A stretch of DNA of 24,675 nt from an uncultured Lachnospiraceae bacterium (GTDB taxonomy: Bacteria > Bacillota > Clostridia > Lachnospirales > Lachnospiraceae), in contig CAJUEI010000028.1 of the NCBI GenBank assembly GCA_910585255.1, forward strand, positions 1 to 24,675, in the 5' to 3' direction. The position numbers and the translations under genes were made by a program. The notes beneath the pieces were generated by a model. It did no database searches, had not been told where the DNA came from, and worked only from the letters and a program-made list of their open reading frames with translations. The first letter of the stretch is position 1, and every line of letters starts with the position of its first letter. Positions 16,483 through 24,540 of the stretch are shown piece after piece.

Positions 16483-18189
16483 TTATCGCTTAATGCTCAA
16501 CACTTTCCGCATATAACACCCAGCAGTAAAATGTCCTACACATTCCCCGCATCTTACACAGATTTGATCTTCAATTTGATACCGTACTCCTTCGCCCTCT
16601 CTGTCACTAATACGGATCGCACTGTGCCGGCATACACTGACACACGCCTTACATCCCATGCACATCTGATACTTTGTAATTTGACATTTAATTTTTTCTT
16701 CTGCTGCCTTCCAGCTTTTTGCCCCGGCAATGGTATTTTTATAAATCGTTGCTTTTAACTGATCACTTCCCTTTCGTCCCGCCAATTTTAATACAATCTC
16801 TCCCCTTTGATCCAAAACATAAACTTCTCCCAATCTAGCATTTCCCAAAGAAAAGTTCAGCTTTCCAAAAGGCTTAAACAATTCATAAAACTCCTCTGAA
16901 ATCGGTCGCTGCAGCTGATAACGGAACGTATGATCTTCCGTTGCACAAGCCTCAAAAGAAATCACTGATTTCTGGGCATAGACCATACCATTTCCGCCCT
17001 GTCTCGCCTTCCAAAATCCTCCGTCTACATACTGAACCGGATCTGGTTTTCCAATCTGTACGGCAAACTCTAACAATAATTTCCGAAATTTTTGATACTG
17101 TTCCGCCATATAAACCCGAGACAAAAATTCTGACCAGACACTATTATTGGGACAGCACCAGCATCCTACTCTGGTATATCCCAAGCGATATGCATCATTA
17201 AAATCGATCTTTCGGGTAAATAAATACAGCCAAACATCAAAGTCATACCAATCGATAATGGGAGAAATTACGGTCTGTTTTGTAATCTTAGGGCTGTCTG
17301 TCTCTCGTTTATACTTCTTTCGGGCAATGGACTCACTACGCCGAATCCCATAAAAAGTAACAATATGTGTCTTTCCCCGAAACATCGCCTCTATCTTCCT
17401 TGTAATTGCCCCGGTTTTAAATACCGTACAGCACCACCGCATCACCCTGCTTGGAGGACCCACCAACCGGCATAACTCCATAAAATCTTTTTCTTTGTTC
17501 TCTGCAGTCATCACTAATAACTTGGGATGTTCCCTTCGAAACCGTTCCAGATAATCAAGTGTCTGAGGAAACTCCAATGTAGTATCTCCAAATATATGTG
17601 CAATCTGTGCTGTATGAAATGCACGCAAAACCAGATCGGAAGTAACCGTAGAATCCTTTCCTCCGCTGAACGAAACCAGCAAATCCCGCCTGTCATAGGT
17701 TTTGCAGGTCTCTCTAATATAAGCAATAGCTTCTTTCTCAATCTCTTCCAAGCGTCTTTGATTTGCTTTTACCCACAATTCCATTTGATTTTTAAAATAT
17801 ATATCTGTATTTTCCTGTGCCAGTCGGTTATACTCCTCCCGAATCCAATCTGCATTACAATCTCTTAACTTGGAAATAGAAAAAGAAATCCGCTTTCCAT
17901 TGATAAAATAATGATTTCCTGCTCCATTCCAAACCGATTCCTTTAAAAACTCAAATGGCTTTCCTCTTACAATTTCCACTAATAAGCGTTCTTCTGGAAA
18001 TACCGGACGAATATCTTTAGTAAGCGGCTGTCCTCTCTGGTGACAGAGAGAACATTCTTCTTCATAAATAGGAATTTTACAGTATTCACACCAATAAATA
18101 ACAGAACTACTCTCCGCCTCTGCCCCGCAAATATCACATTTGCTGCTTCTGCCGAATATCTTACAAGATTTACATTTATATTGAATCAT
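16483..18189 (-). CDS. PAPS reductase/DndC-like protein with zinc knuckles and C-terminal 2[4Fe-4S] ferredoxin
   Basis: First gene of the operon, 568 residues. The N-terminal ~50 residues carry four CxxC knuckles (Cys6/9, 18/21, 34/37, 46/49), probably two zinc ribbons. The middle is an ATP-pyrophosphatase/PAPS-reductase domain with the PP-loop SFSGGKDS (173-180) and cysteines RWCCT (251-255) and GCWCCP (342-347), which in DndC-type enzymes would hold an Fe-S cluster. The C-terminus has two ferredoxin motifs, CMGCKACVSVC (510-520) and CVRCGEC...C (544-558). DndC and SspD activate the DNA backbone for sulfur insertion using sulfur from a cysteine desulfurase, which this operon also encodes. 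The ferredoxin tail resembles archaeal and clostridial PAPS-reductase-like fusions rather than standard DndC. The start at 18189 has GAGG four bases upstream. The reading frame opens 24 codons earlier but that would overlap the promoter. Confidence 0.9.
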   Translation of the reverse strand: MIQYKCKSCKIFGRSSKCDICGAEAESSSVIYWCEYCKIPIYEEECSLCHQRGQPLTKDIRPVFPEERLLVEIVRGKPFEFLKESVWNGAGNHYFINGKRISFSISKLRDCNADWIREEYNRLAQENTDIYFKNQMELWVKANQRRLEEIEKEAIAYIRETCKTYDRRDLLVSFSGGKDSTVTSDLVLRAFHTAQIAHIFGDTTLEFPQTLDYLERFRREHPKLLVMTAENKEKDFMELCRLVGPPSRVMRWCCTVFKTGAITRKIEAMFRGKTHIVTFYGIRRSESIARKKYKRETDSPKITKQTVISPIIDWYDFDVWLYLFTRKIDFNDAYRLGYTRVGCWCCPNNSVWSEFLSRVYMAEQYQKFRKLLLEFAVQIGKPDPVQYVDGGFWKARQGGNGMVYAQKSVISFEACATEDHTFRYQLQRPISEEFYELFKPFGKLNFSLGNARLGEVYVLDQRGEIVLKLAGRKGSDQLKATIYKNTIAGAKSWKAAEEKIKCQITKYQMCMGCKACVSVCRHSAIRISDREGEGVRYQIEDQICVRCGECVGHFTAGCYMRKVLSIKR

Positions 18190-18232
18190 AATTCCTCTTT
18201 TCTTATTATTTAAGAATTTTTTTATTATTTCT

Positions 18233-18261
18233 ATTTTATTCTTGTTATATAAGAACGTCAA
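18233..18261 (-). promoter_or_regulatory. Promoter of the seven-gene sulfur-modification-like operon, with operator-like repeats
   Basis: On the minus strand TTGACG (18261-18256), 17 bp, then TAAAAT (18238-18233) fits a sigma-A promoter. Transcription would start near 18226, about 37 bases before the first gene. The motif TTCTT/AAGAA recurs in both orientations: TTCTT and AAGAA flank the -35/-10 spacer, and CAAGAA/TTCTTG overlaps the -35. This suggests a repressor site, but none is proven. Confidence 0.75.
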
Positions 18262-18330
18262 GAACTATTTCTGTCATTCCTCTTTTTTTCTTCTTCCATT
18301 TCACCATCTGCTACTCGATTTCTTTCTTTT

Positions 18331-18340
18331 ATGTTATAAT
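18331..18340 (+). promoter_or_regulatory. Promoter of the 91-residue protein gene
   Basis: TATGTTATAAT contains a perfect TATAAT (18335-18340) with a TG extension one base upstream. No convincing -35 is present, which is acceptable for an extended -10 promoter. The predicted start near 18347 gives a leader of about 30 bases. It fires divergently from the neighbouring leftward operon. Confidence 0.65.
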
Positions 18341-18376
18341 AAAAAACAAAAACATCTAATATCATGGAGGAACCCT

Positions 18377-18652
18377 ATGCAAATCTGGTTTAAAATTTTT
18401 AAAGACGGCCGCCTTCTGCGTGATACGGTTATTCAAAACGATCTCTTATCTCTAACCCGAACTAAAAAAATATTTGCCGCTATAGAACAAATCTGTTATA
18501 ACTTTGACCTAAGCAAACCAATCTGGCTCGACTCCAATATAACGGAATTTAAACGCAGCAGTAAAGTTCGGTTTTACAAGGACAATTTTATCGACAGTAT
18601 CGATTTTGACTATTTAGAAATGCAGATCTTAAAAGAGGATGACCTAGAATAA
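18377..18652 (+). CDS. Conserved small protein of unknown function (91 residues)
   Basis: The only rightward gene in the window. The start at 18377 has GGAGG six bases upstream (ATGGAGGAACCCTATG). Starts further upstream precede the predicted promoter and are rejected. The product (MQIWFKIFKDGRLLRD..., ending ILKEDDLE) is acidic at its end, soluble, and mixed alpha/beta in appearance, with the block LSKPIWLDSNITEFKR in the middle. I associate very similar short proteins with Lachnospiraceae genomes generally, so it is probably a core-genome protein marking the edge of the defence island. No function can be assigned and no catalytic motif is seen. Confidence 0.85.
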   Translation: MQIWFKIFKDGRLLRDTVIQNDLLSLTRTKKIFAAIEQICYNFDLSKPIWLDSNITEFKRSSKVRFYKDNFIDSIDFDYLEMQILKEDDLE

Positions 18653-18655
18653 AGC

Positions 18656-18699
18656 AAAAAAACAGCCGGAGCTGGGAATTCTTCTTTCCCTGCTCCGGC
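18656..18699 (-). terminator. Intrinsic terminator of the leftward TPR-ATPase/membrane-protein operon
   Basis: GCCGGAGC (18665-18672) pairs with GCTCCGGC (18692-18699), extended after a T/T mismatch by GGGAA/TTCCC. On the minus strand the stem is followed by T7 (18662-18656). It is only just downstream of the plus-strand gene's stop codon and may also stall that transcript, but the plus strand lacks a U-run. Confidence 0.88.
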
Positions 18700-18725
18700 A
18701 TCCTAAAACCGAATTGTAAAATATA

Positions 18726-19343
18726 TCATATATTTTGTTTCTGTGCTTCTTCCGCATCTTTTAACTCATAATCTTCCATCTGTCTGTCAGAAAACACTGC
18801 TTCTGCTTCTAATGTTTCCTCTGTCACATTTTCCTGCTCTGCTTTCTTCTCCTGCTGTTCCCCAACAAAATATCCAATCGCTGCAGCAGCCAACATCAAT
18901 AAAATCGAAACCACTTCTGTAAGAATAGAAGCCCCAGCCGACATTACTTCTGACTCAATCGAAGCACTTCCATCTAAAATAATTCCAATCCAAGTTGTAA
19001 TAAATCCCAACGAGACTGTATAAAGCTGAGACAATACCGCAAGCACAGAAAGCTGTTCTCCTTCTTTTAAAAGACCAAACTGCCAAATATACAGAAACAA
19101 CGTCACGATTCCTAACCCGTTCATCCAAAGCATAGACTGAAAAAATCCCTTAAAACGAACCCGAAATACCGTAGCCACCCATCCCCAATAATACAGCACC
19201 GTAAATGGAGCAGCATACATCCATACCATCCCAATTACCGGGAGCTGCACCATAACATAATAAAAAAATCCGATTACAATAGGTGATACCGCTAAAAGAA
19301 TCAACATTCCATTTTCCCGCATTGTCTCATTTTTACTTTCCAA
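18726..19343 (-). CDS. Multi-pass membrane protein of unknown function
   Basis: About 205 residues with roughly four to five hydrophobic segments (MLILLAVSPIVIGFFYYVMV; VIGMVWMYAAPFTVLYYWGW; MNGLGIVTLFLYIW; VLSQLYTVSLGFITTWIGII; ILTEVVSILLMLAAAAIGYF) and an acidic cytoplasmic-looking tail of about 45 residues (EQQEKKAEQENVTEETLEAE and onward). The chosen start is TTG at 19343, where GGAGG lies eight bases upstream; the TTG at 19358 overlaps that site, and an ATG at 19322 has no ribosome binding site. The start is therefore uncertain by a few codons. It follows the TPR-ATPase gene closely and precedes the operon terminator, so the two are co-transcribed and may form a membrane complex. No family is recognised. 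Confidence 0.8.
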   Translation of the reverse strand: MESKNETMRENGMLILLAVSPIVIGFFYYVMVQLPVIGMVWMYAAPFTVLYYWGWVATVFRVRFKGFFQSMLWMNGLGIVTLFLYIWQFGLLKEGEQLSVLAVLSQLYTVSLGFITTWIGIILDGSASIESEVMSAGASILTEVVSILLMLAAAAIGYFVGEQQEKKAEQENVTEETLEAEAVFSDRQMEDYELKDAEEAQKQNI

Positions 19344-19387
19344 TTTCTTTTCCTCCAACTCTCTTTCTTCTGTTCTGCCAAACCACC

Positions 19388-22300
19388 CTAACTAAAATCA
19401 CTCTCTCGAAGCAGCACAGAATCAGAATCCTTTTTCTTCGAAAACAATCTGCCGAATAATTTTTTATTACGCCGCTCTGCTTTTTCAATTGCATCGTCAA
19501 TAATATCCTGTACATCTTCCATCATAATATTCTTTTTATCGACATATACAGCATCAATCTTAGCCGACAGTGCAAGCATCGCCATATCATCTACCACATA
19601 GTGATTCTCCAATGCATAACTTTTTGCCGCTTCCGCCCACTCTGCTATATTACATTCCTTTAATTCAATCTGATGTGTAAAATAGACAGAAAGCTGTGAA
19701 ACATCAGCAAGCAGCCGCTCGATTGACGTCCTAGTATCTTCTAAAACAACAATCATTCCTCCTGTATAATTCCCCATTGCTTCCAACAGTTCTGTAACAG
19801 TAGAAATCCGCATTTCTCCGGCATGTTCAATAATTAAATCTGCCCCTGCTAAACGGCTGATAGACTCCTTAATTCCTTTATTATTCAAGCGATCCCCAGA
19901 AATTTTAGCGACCTTTCTTCCCTTACGTCCATTTAGGCGATTCATCGCCTTTATTAGTGCAACTGCCAATGTCGTCTTTCCTGATTTTACTTCTCCCATA
20001 AGCAGTATATTTCCAAACATAGAAGTTTCCGCCTCTTCACCGATCCGCTCTGTCTCCGATAAAACCTCTGCAATCTGCTGTTCTACTCCAGGCAGATGAA
20101 GATAATTTGCAAATATATTCTTAAACTCCGGTGACAATTCCAATGGAGACTCCTCTTTTTTGTGCTGTTCTTCTTTTGGCAAATCAGGCAAAATTTCCGT
20201 AAGATTCTCTGATTTTCTCTCCAAGCGATTCTGCCCTTTTACTCCGCTTTTTTGTCTTGTCTCTTTTCCTTTACTCTGGATCGTAATCTGCGGCTTCTGT
20301 CCTAAAATCTCTTCTTCTAATCCCTGACGTTCTGTTCTGTTAATCAGAAAACTTTCTGGATCATATCCGGGTACCTCATAATAGGCATCCTCTGGCATCT
20401 TCTCTACACCATAACTATATTCGAGCTCTTCTGACTCTTCCGGTTTAGATGGTATTGGATCTTCCGGCATCCTCTCCTGATATCCTGCTTTCTGATAAAA
20501 AGCATCCTCCGGCATCCTCTCCACACCATAACTGCGTGTCATAATATACTGATAAAATTCTTCTTCTGTTCCCCCTTCTGGAAATACTTCATATTCCGGT
20601 TCCTCTTCTCTATTATCTGATTCGATCTGCTCTTCTGCCTCTCCTCTACTCTCAAAATCTTCCTCTAATTCCTCTAAACTTTTCGACTGGAAACGCATAT
20701 CTTCCTCTATCCGATTCACCGGATTTTTTTCTTCTACTTCTTCTGCCGTTCCCTCTAACTTTTCTTTTTTGGATTTTTCTGCCATTCCTCTTTTCTCATT
20801 TTCTTCCTCCTGCACGCTCTCTGCCTGCCTAATTGCCTTATCTAAAAAAGGCTGTGGATCATAATCCTCTATCCGATAATAAACCTCCGGCGGAATCTCA
20901 TTGGCATCCAATTCACGAAGCGAAAACGGAACCTCTATATACTCCGGCTCTTCTTCTTTAGGTACTTGATAATAAAACTCTCCTCCCCAAAAATTTTCTT
21001 CTGAAAAGCTTGTCTCCTCTTTTAAATCTTCGAACGATTCAAGCTCTTCAAATTCTTCTGATCCCTGAAGTTCTTCTGATTCCTCAGAGTCCTCCCATTC
21101 CTGAAGTCCTTCTGACTCTTCAAGGTCCTCCGATTCCTGAAACTCTTCTAATTCCTCAAAATCCTCTGTCCTATCTTCCGGCTCTGTCTGCCAGCTCACT
21201 TTCGATTTCTGCTGCATCGGAAATATCTCATGAAGTTCTAAATTGCTCGATTCCTCTAAAACAACCGTTCCGCCTTTTGATAAAACTTTTTCTTTTGGCT
21301 GTTCTATATCAGAATAACTATTTTTCTCTGGAAAAACAGGCTCCTTTTTTACCTTTTCAAAAATATCCTCTGTCTTTTCCCAAACCATACCAGAATTTTT
21401 CTCCGCCTCTTCCTCTGATGCCCCAAACGGTATCTCTAATTCTTCTTTTGGTATTTCAAAAACAGGTCCCAATTCTCCTGTCTCTCCCAACGTATGATTT
21501 GATGTATCAAAAACTTTCTGCGGCTCCTCCAAATCTGCTTTTCCCTTTGCCGAAGATATCGAAAGATTCTCCGATAAATTTCTCTCTTTATTAATAAGGG
21601 AAGGAATTGGCTGTGTCATCATATTTTTAAATTTTTCCCGTTCTCTCCGCAAATCACGTGTAGCAGCAAACATCGCCTCCCGCTCTTCCTGTTCACTTTG
21701 ATATTCCTCAAAATAAGAACTCCCCGATGGATAAGACGCCTTCTTCCGCTCTTCTGCTTCCATAATTTCTTGTATGCTCTTAGTCAGTGCTGCCTGCAGA
21801 CTTTCTGTATTATAGGTTTCCTCCGAGTAATTTTTTGGAGTTTTTGAAACTGCACGTGCCTCTTCTGCTTCCTGTTTTTTCTTTCTGCTTATATACTTCT
21901 CCTGCTGACTTGGAGAAAGCGGTGCATGAAGCATCTTCAGCTCCATTGCCTTATCCACATACTGCCCTTCTCCAAACCAAAGAACCAACTCATCGCAAGC
22001 TGCAATACACTTCTGATCATATCCAGCTTTATGATATAATTTTGCCAGTTCAAATGACCATTTCTCATCAAAATCCTGCTTTTTAAATTCTTCTAAAATA
22101 GCAATCTGCTTTTCAATCGGCTCCCCTCTCCGTCTGCTCAGCTGATAGAGCAGTTCAAAACGGGCAGTATCCTTAGGTGCCAATTCACTAAATTCTTGGA
22201 TATAACGTTCTGCTTCCTCAAATTCTTTGGCATCAATGCAGACATCTGCCATCTGATAAACCAATCTACGTCCCAATGGTGCCCGATTTCTTGCCAACTG

Positions 22301-22537
22301 AAAAATCTCTTTTGCATCCGCATATCTGCCAACCGCCTGATACACACAGCCCACATTTGTCAACATATTAATATTTCTGACTCTTCGCCAGTCAATCCCG
22401 TCTGCAATCTTTGCTGCCGTCTTAAAATCCCGCCGGTCAATCAACTTCATAATCTGATCTGCTTTTATATTATATTCGTATTTATCCACGACTCTTCTCC
22501 CGCTTCCATCTCTTACTCTCCGTTTATTACTCGACAT
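19388..22537 (-). CDS. TPR repeat / Glu-rich linker / CbbX-EccA-like AAA ATPase fusion
   Basis: A 1049-residue protein in three parts. Residues about 20-210 are TPR-like helical repeats (DFKTAAKIADGI, RYADAKEIFQLARNRAP, EFEEAERYIQEFSELAP). Residues about 215-800 are low-complexity, very Glu-rich and probably disordered, with internal repeats such as YGVERMPEDAFY and YGVEKMPEDAYY. Residues about 810-1049 form a P-loop domain: Walker A GEVKSGKTT (848-856), a degenerate Walker B DLIIEHAG (about 900), then MIVVLEDTR. The order TPR then AAA, and the spacing of these blocks, recall EccA/CbbX-type ATPases, but the DE pair is replaced, so ATP hydrolysis may be impaired. The start at 22537 is supported by a promoter whose start site lies about 12 bases upstream, excluding the GTG at 22564. 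The downstream partner is a membrane protein. Confidence 0.85.
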   Translation of the reverse strand: MSSNKRRVRDGSGRRVVDKYEYNIKADQIMKLIDRRDFKTAAKIADGIDWRRVRNINMLTNVGCVYQAVGRYADAKEIFQLARNRAPLGRRLVYQMADVCIDAKEFEEAERYIQEFSELAPKDTARFELLYQLSRRRGEPIEKQIAILEEFKKQDFDEKWSFELAKLYHKAGYDQKCIAACDELVLWFGEGQYVDKAMELKMLHAPLSPSQQEKYISRKKKQEAEEARAVSKTPKNYSEETYNTESLQAALTKSIQEIMEAEERKKASYPSGSSYFEEYQSEQEEREAMFAATRDLRREREKFKNMMTQPIPSLINKERNLSENLSISSAKGKADLEEPQKVFDTSNHTLGETGELGPVFEIPKEELEIPFGASEEEAEKNSGMVWEKTEDIFEKVKKEPVFPEKNSYSDIEQPKEKVLSKGGTVVLEESSNLELHEIFPMQQKSKVSWQTEPEDRTEDFEELEEFQESEDLEESEGLQEWEDSEESEELQGSEEFEELESFEDLKEETSFSEENFWGGEFYYQVPKEEEPEYIEVPFSLRELDANEIPPEVYYRIEDYDPQPFLDKAIRQAESVQEEENEKRGMAEKSKKEKLEGTAEEVEEKNPVNRIEEDMRFQSKSLEELEEDFESRGEAEEQIESDNREEEPEYEVFPEGGTEEEFYQYIMTRSYGVERMPEDAFYQKAGYQERMPEDPIPSKPEESEELEYSYGVEKMPEDAYYEVPGYDPESFLINRTERQGLEEEILGQKPQITIQSKGKETRQKSGVKGQNRLERKSENLTEILPDLPKEEQHKKEESPLELSPEFKNIFANYLHLPGVEQQIAEVLSETERIGEEAETSMFGNILLMGEVKSGKTTLAVALIKAMNRLNGRKGRKVAKISGDRLNNKGIKESISRLAGADLIIEHAGEMRISTVTELLEAMGNYTGGMIVVLEDTRTSIERLLADVSQLSVYFTHQIELKECNIAEWAEAAKSYALENHYVVDDMAMLALSAKIDAVYVDKKNIMMEDVQDIIDDAIEKAERRNKKLFGRLFSKKKDSDSVLLRESDFS
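21030..21172 (-). repeat. Degenerate tandem repeat coding for a Glu/Ser/Leu-rich stretch
   Basis: Inside the TPR-ATPase gene, short units related to TCTTCTGATTCCTGAAG (plus strand) recur roughly every 15-18 bases. They encode runs such as EEFQESEDLEESEGLQEWED. Such repeats can change length by slippage while staying in frame. The long ORF on the opposite strand here is an artefact of this composition. Confidence 0.65.
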
Positions 22538-22554
22538 ATTTTTACCTGTTATTA

Positions 22555-22583
22555 ATAGTATCACATGGTTTTTCCCTTGTCAA
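22555..22583 (-). promoter_or_regulatory. Promoter of the TPR-ATPase/membrane-protein operon
   Basis: On the minus strand a perfect TTGACA (22583-22578), 17 bp, then TACTAT (22560-22555) preceded by TGA gives a strong sigma-A promoter. The predicted start near 22548 leaves a leader of only about a dozen bases, containing AGG, before the ATG at 22537. Confidence 0.88.
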
Positions 22584-22625
22584 ACTTATCAAAAAAATCC
22601 CGGTTATTTTTTATCTGCTCCATAT

Positions 22626-22656
22626 AAAAAAACAGGCAGTCCAATACCTGTTTTTT
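22626..22656 (-). terminator. Intrinsic terminator of the chemoreceptor gene, bidirectional
   Basis: AACAGG (22631-22636) pairs with CCTGTT (22647-22652), extended by flanking A and T runs on both sides. It lies about 30 bases after the stop codon of the chemoreceptor gene and ends its leftward transcript before the next promoter. Confidence 0.8.
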
Positions 22657-22684
22657 AATAAAACTTCAATTCTATTCTTCCTTA

Positions 22685-24430
22685 TTATCTCAGTTGAAAC
22701 TGTTCTACTAACATCTTCATCTTTTCCGCCTGTTCCCGAAGCTGCTGACTAGATAATGCACTATCTTGTACCGTAGCCGCATTGGTCTGCGTCACCGTAG
22801 CAATCGCTACAACCTGCTGATTAATATAAGACGAATCTTCTGCCTGTTCCTGCGAATCTGCTGCAATCTCCGTCATCAGTCCCTGTACTGCCTTATTCTC
22901 TTCCACAATTGCAGTCAATGCCTCCGCCGTATCCTTTGCAATCTGATTCCCTCTCCGCACAGCCTGAAGACAATTTTCAATCAATTCCTGTGTCGTATCT
23001 GCCGACTCACCGGACTTCTGTGCAAGCCGCCGTACTTCATCTGCTACAACCGAAAATCCCTTTCCCGCTTCACCGGCATGTGCCGCCTCCACCGCTGCAT
23101 TTAAAGCCAATAAATTTGTCTGAAATGCAATATCATCAATGTTCTTAATAATCTTTTCAATACTGTCGGAAGCAGTCGAAATATCCCGAATCGCAACAAT
23201 TAACTCGTCCATTTTCTGCATACCAATATCAATATATTGTTTCGTCTGAGCCGCACAATCTCTTGCCTGTTCGGCACTCTGTGAATTTTGCTGTGCCTGA
23301 TCTGAAATACTTTCCATACGTTCTGCTACATCCTGTACACTTGCCGCCTGCTCCACTGTAGCAGAAGCAAGCTGCTGAAACCCATCCGAAACCTGTTCTG
23401 CCCCAAAAGACACCTGCTCTGCTGCCTGATTAATCTGCAAAAGAGTCTGATTCATAGAAGATACAATAATGTCCAGCGATGCCTGTACCTCTTTAAACTC
23501 TCCCACATAATCCGTATTTGAAGATACCGCAAAATTTCCGTCTGCCATCTTCCGCAGCTGGCAAGACATATCCCGAATATAAGCTCTCAGCTTATCCTGT
23601 GCATAATCCAACTTTTTTGCAGTCTGTCCAAACTCATTCTTCGATCTCATATTTAAAGGCTGAGAAAAATCACACTTCGCCAGCCGTTCCGCCAAACCTT
23701 GTATCTTTTTCAGCGGTTTTGTAACAAACTGTGCAAATATCATAGAAGCTATCACAGAACCTAACAGCGTAGCAGCCATACAAAGATTGGTCATCTGCAG
23801 CTGCCATCTCAATTCCTTATCTAATTCCGTTTCTCTTTCCATACAAACACGATTGACATCATCTATATAAACTCCCGTACTGACAATCCACCCCCAAGGC
23901 TCAAATAACATGGAATACGCACGCTTTGGTGCCACTGTTACTCCATCCGCCTTCGTATAATAAAATTCATTAAATCCTGCTTTCTCCGGCGTCTCTATCG
24001 TCTGCATAATCGACTGAATAATCTTAACTCCATTCTGATCCTCTAATTCATAACGATTATCCCCCTCTTGCTCAGGCAAAATCGGGTGTACCACCAATCT
24101 ATAATCCTTATCATCAATCCAAAAATACCCACTGTCATCTTCTAAATAACGAAGGGATCTTACACAAGCTGCTGCCTCTTTTTTTGCCTCTTCTTCCGTC
24201 CATTCCCCTGACAGCTGTCTCTCATAGATTCCCTGCAAAAGACTTATCACATTTTGAACCTGATATTCCACCACATTATCATACCCACTATAAAGTGTAT
24301 TTTTATAGCTCTCCAGTGAAGTCTCCATCTGATTTTTCATCCGATCTCTGGCTGTCAGCCCAATTACTGATACAGCTATTGTTACAATCATAACATTTAC
24401 CAATATCAATAATGCCTTTACACTTCTCAT
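22685..24430 (-). CDS. Methyl-accepting chemotaxis protein with sCache_2-like sensor
   Basis: A 581-residue chemoreceptor that relays ligand binding to CheA/CheW and flagellar motors. TM1 lies at about 7-26; the extracellular sensor at about 37-190 carries the single-Cache signature GYFWIDDKDYRLVVHP (101-116) and GWIVSTGVYIDDV near its end; TM2 is at about 215-236; HAMP follows to about 290; the methyl-accepting coiled coil runs to the C-terminus. The highly conserved hairpin tip is IDDIAFQTNLLALNAAVEAA (431-450) followed by HAGEAGKGFSVVADEVRRLA (451-470). It ends VEQFQLR, with no CheR-tethering pentapeptide. The start has AGGAGG upstream (AGGAGGCTAGGAAATG). It is a stand-alone gene with its own promoter and terminator. 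Small organic acids are the usual ligands of such sensors, but none can be assigned here. It implies a motile host. Confidence 0.96.
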   Translation of the reverse strand: MRSVKALLILVNVMIVTIAVSVIGLTARDRMKNQMETSLESYKNTLYSGYDNVVEYQVQNVISLLQGIYERQLSGEWTEEEAKKEAAACVRSLRYLEDDSGYFWIDDKDYRLVVHPILPEQEGDNRYELEDQNGVKIIQSIMQTIETPEKAGFNEFYYTKADGVTVAPKRAYSMLFEPWGWIVSTGVYIDDVNRVCMERETELDKELRWQLQMTNLCMAATLLGSVIASMIFAQFVTKPLKKIQGLAERLAKCDFSQPLNMRSKNEFGQTAKKLDYAQDKLRAYIRDMSCQLRKMADGNFAVSSNTDYVGEFKEVQASLDIIVSSMNQTLLQINQAAEQVSFGAEQVSDGFQQLASATVEQAASVQDVAERMESISDQAQQNSQSAEQARDCAAQTKQYIDIGMQKMDELIVAIRDISTASDSIEKIIKNIDDIAFQTNLLALNAAVEAAHAGEAGKGFSVVADEVRRLAQKSGESADTTQELIENCLQAVRRGNQIAKDTAEALTAIVEENKAVQGLMTEIAADSQEQAEDSSYINQQVVAIATVTQTNAATVQDSALSSQQLREQAEKMKMLVEQFQLR

Positions 24431-24465
24431 TTCCTAGCCTCCTGTATTTTATTTCCATTTTATTT

Positions 24466-24494
24466 AATCTATCATAAAATAACAAAATAATCAA
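24466..24494 (-). promoter_or_regulatory. Promoter of the chemoreceptor gene
   Basis: On the minus strand TTGATT (24494-24489), 17 bp, then TAGATT (24471-24466) with TGA immediately before it forms an extended -10 promoter. Transcription would start about 30 bases before the ATG. No flagellar sigma (GCCGATAA-type) element was found, so sigma-A control is more likely. Confidence 0.65.
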
Positions 24495-24540
24495 TCCTAC
24501 TGACCACATTTACCTTTCGACTTTACGAATAAAAATCTAT

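Noticed and set aside
18242..18376. Longer N-terminus for the 91-residue plus-strand protein
   Set aside because: It starts upstream of the TATAAT promoter element, and the ATG at 18377 has an ideal ribosome binding site.
21010..21594. 194-codon plus-strand ORF opposite the TPR-ATPase gene
   Set aside because: It is the antisense of the Glu-rich repeat region (Leu/Pro/Ile-rich product), has no ribosome binding site, and conflicts with a well-supported gene.
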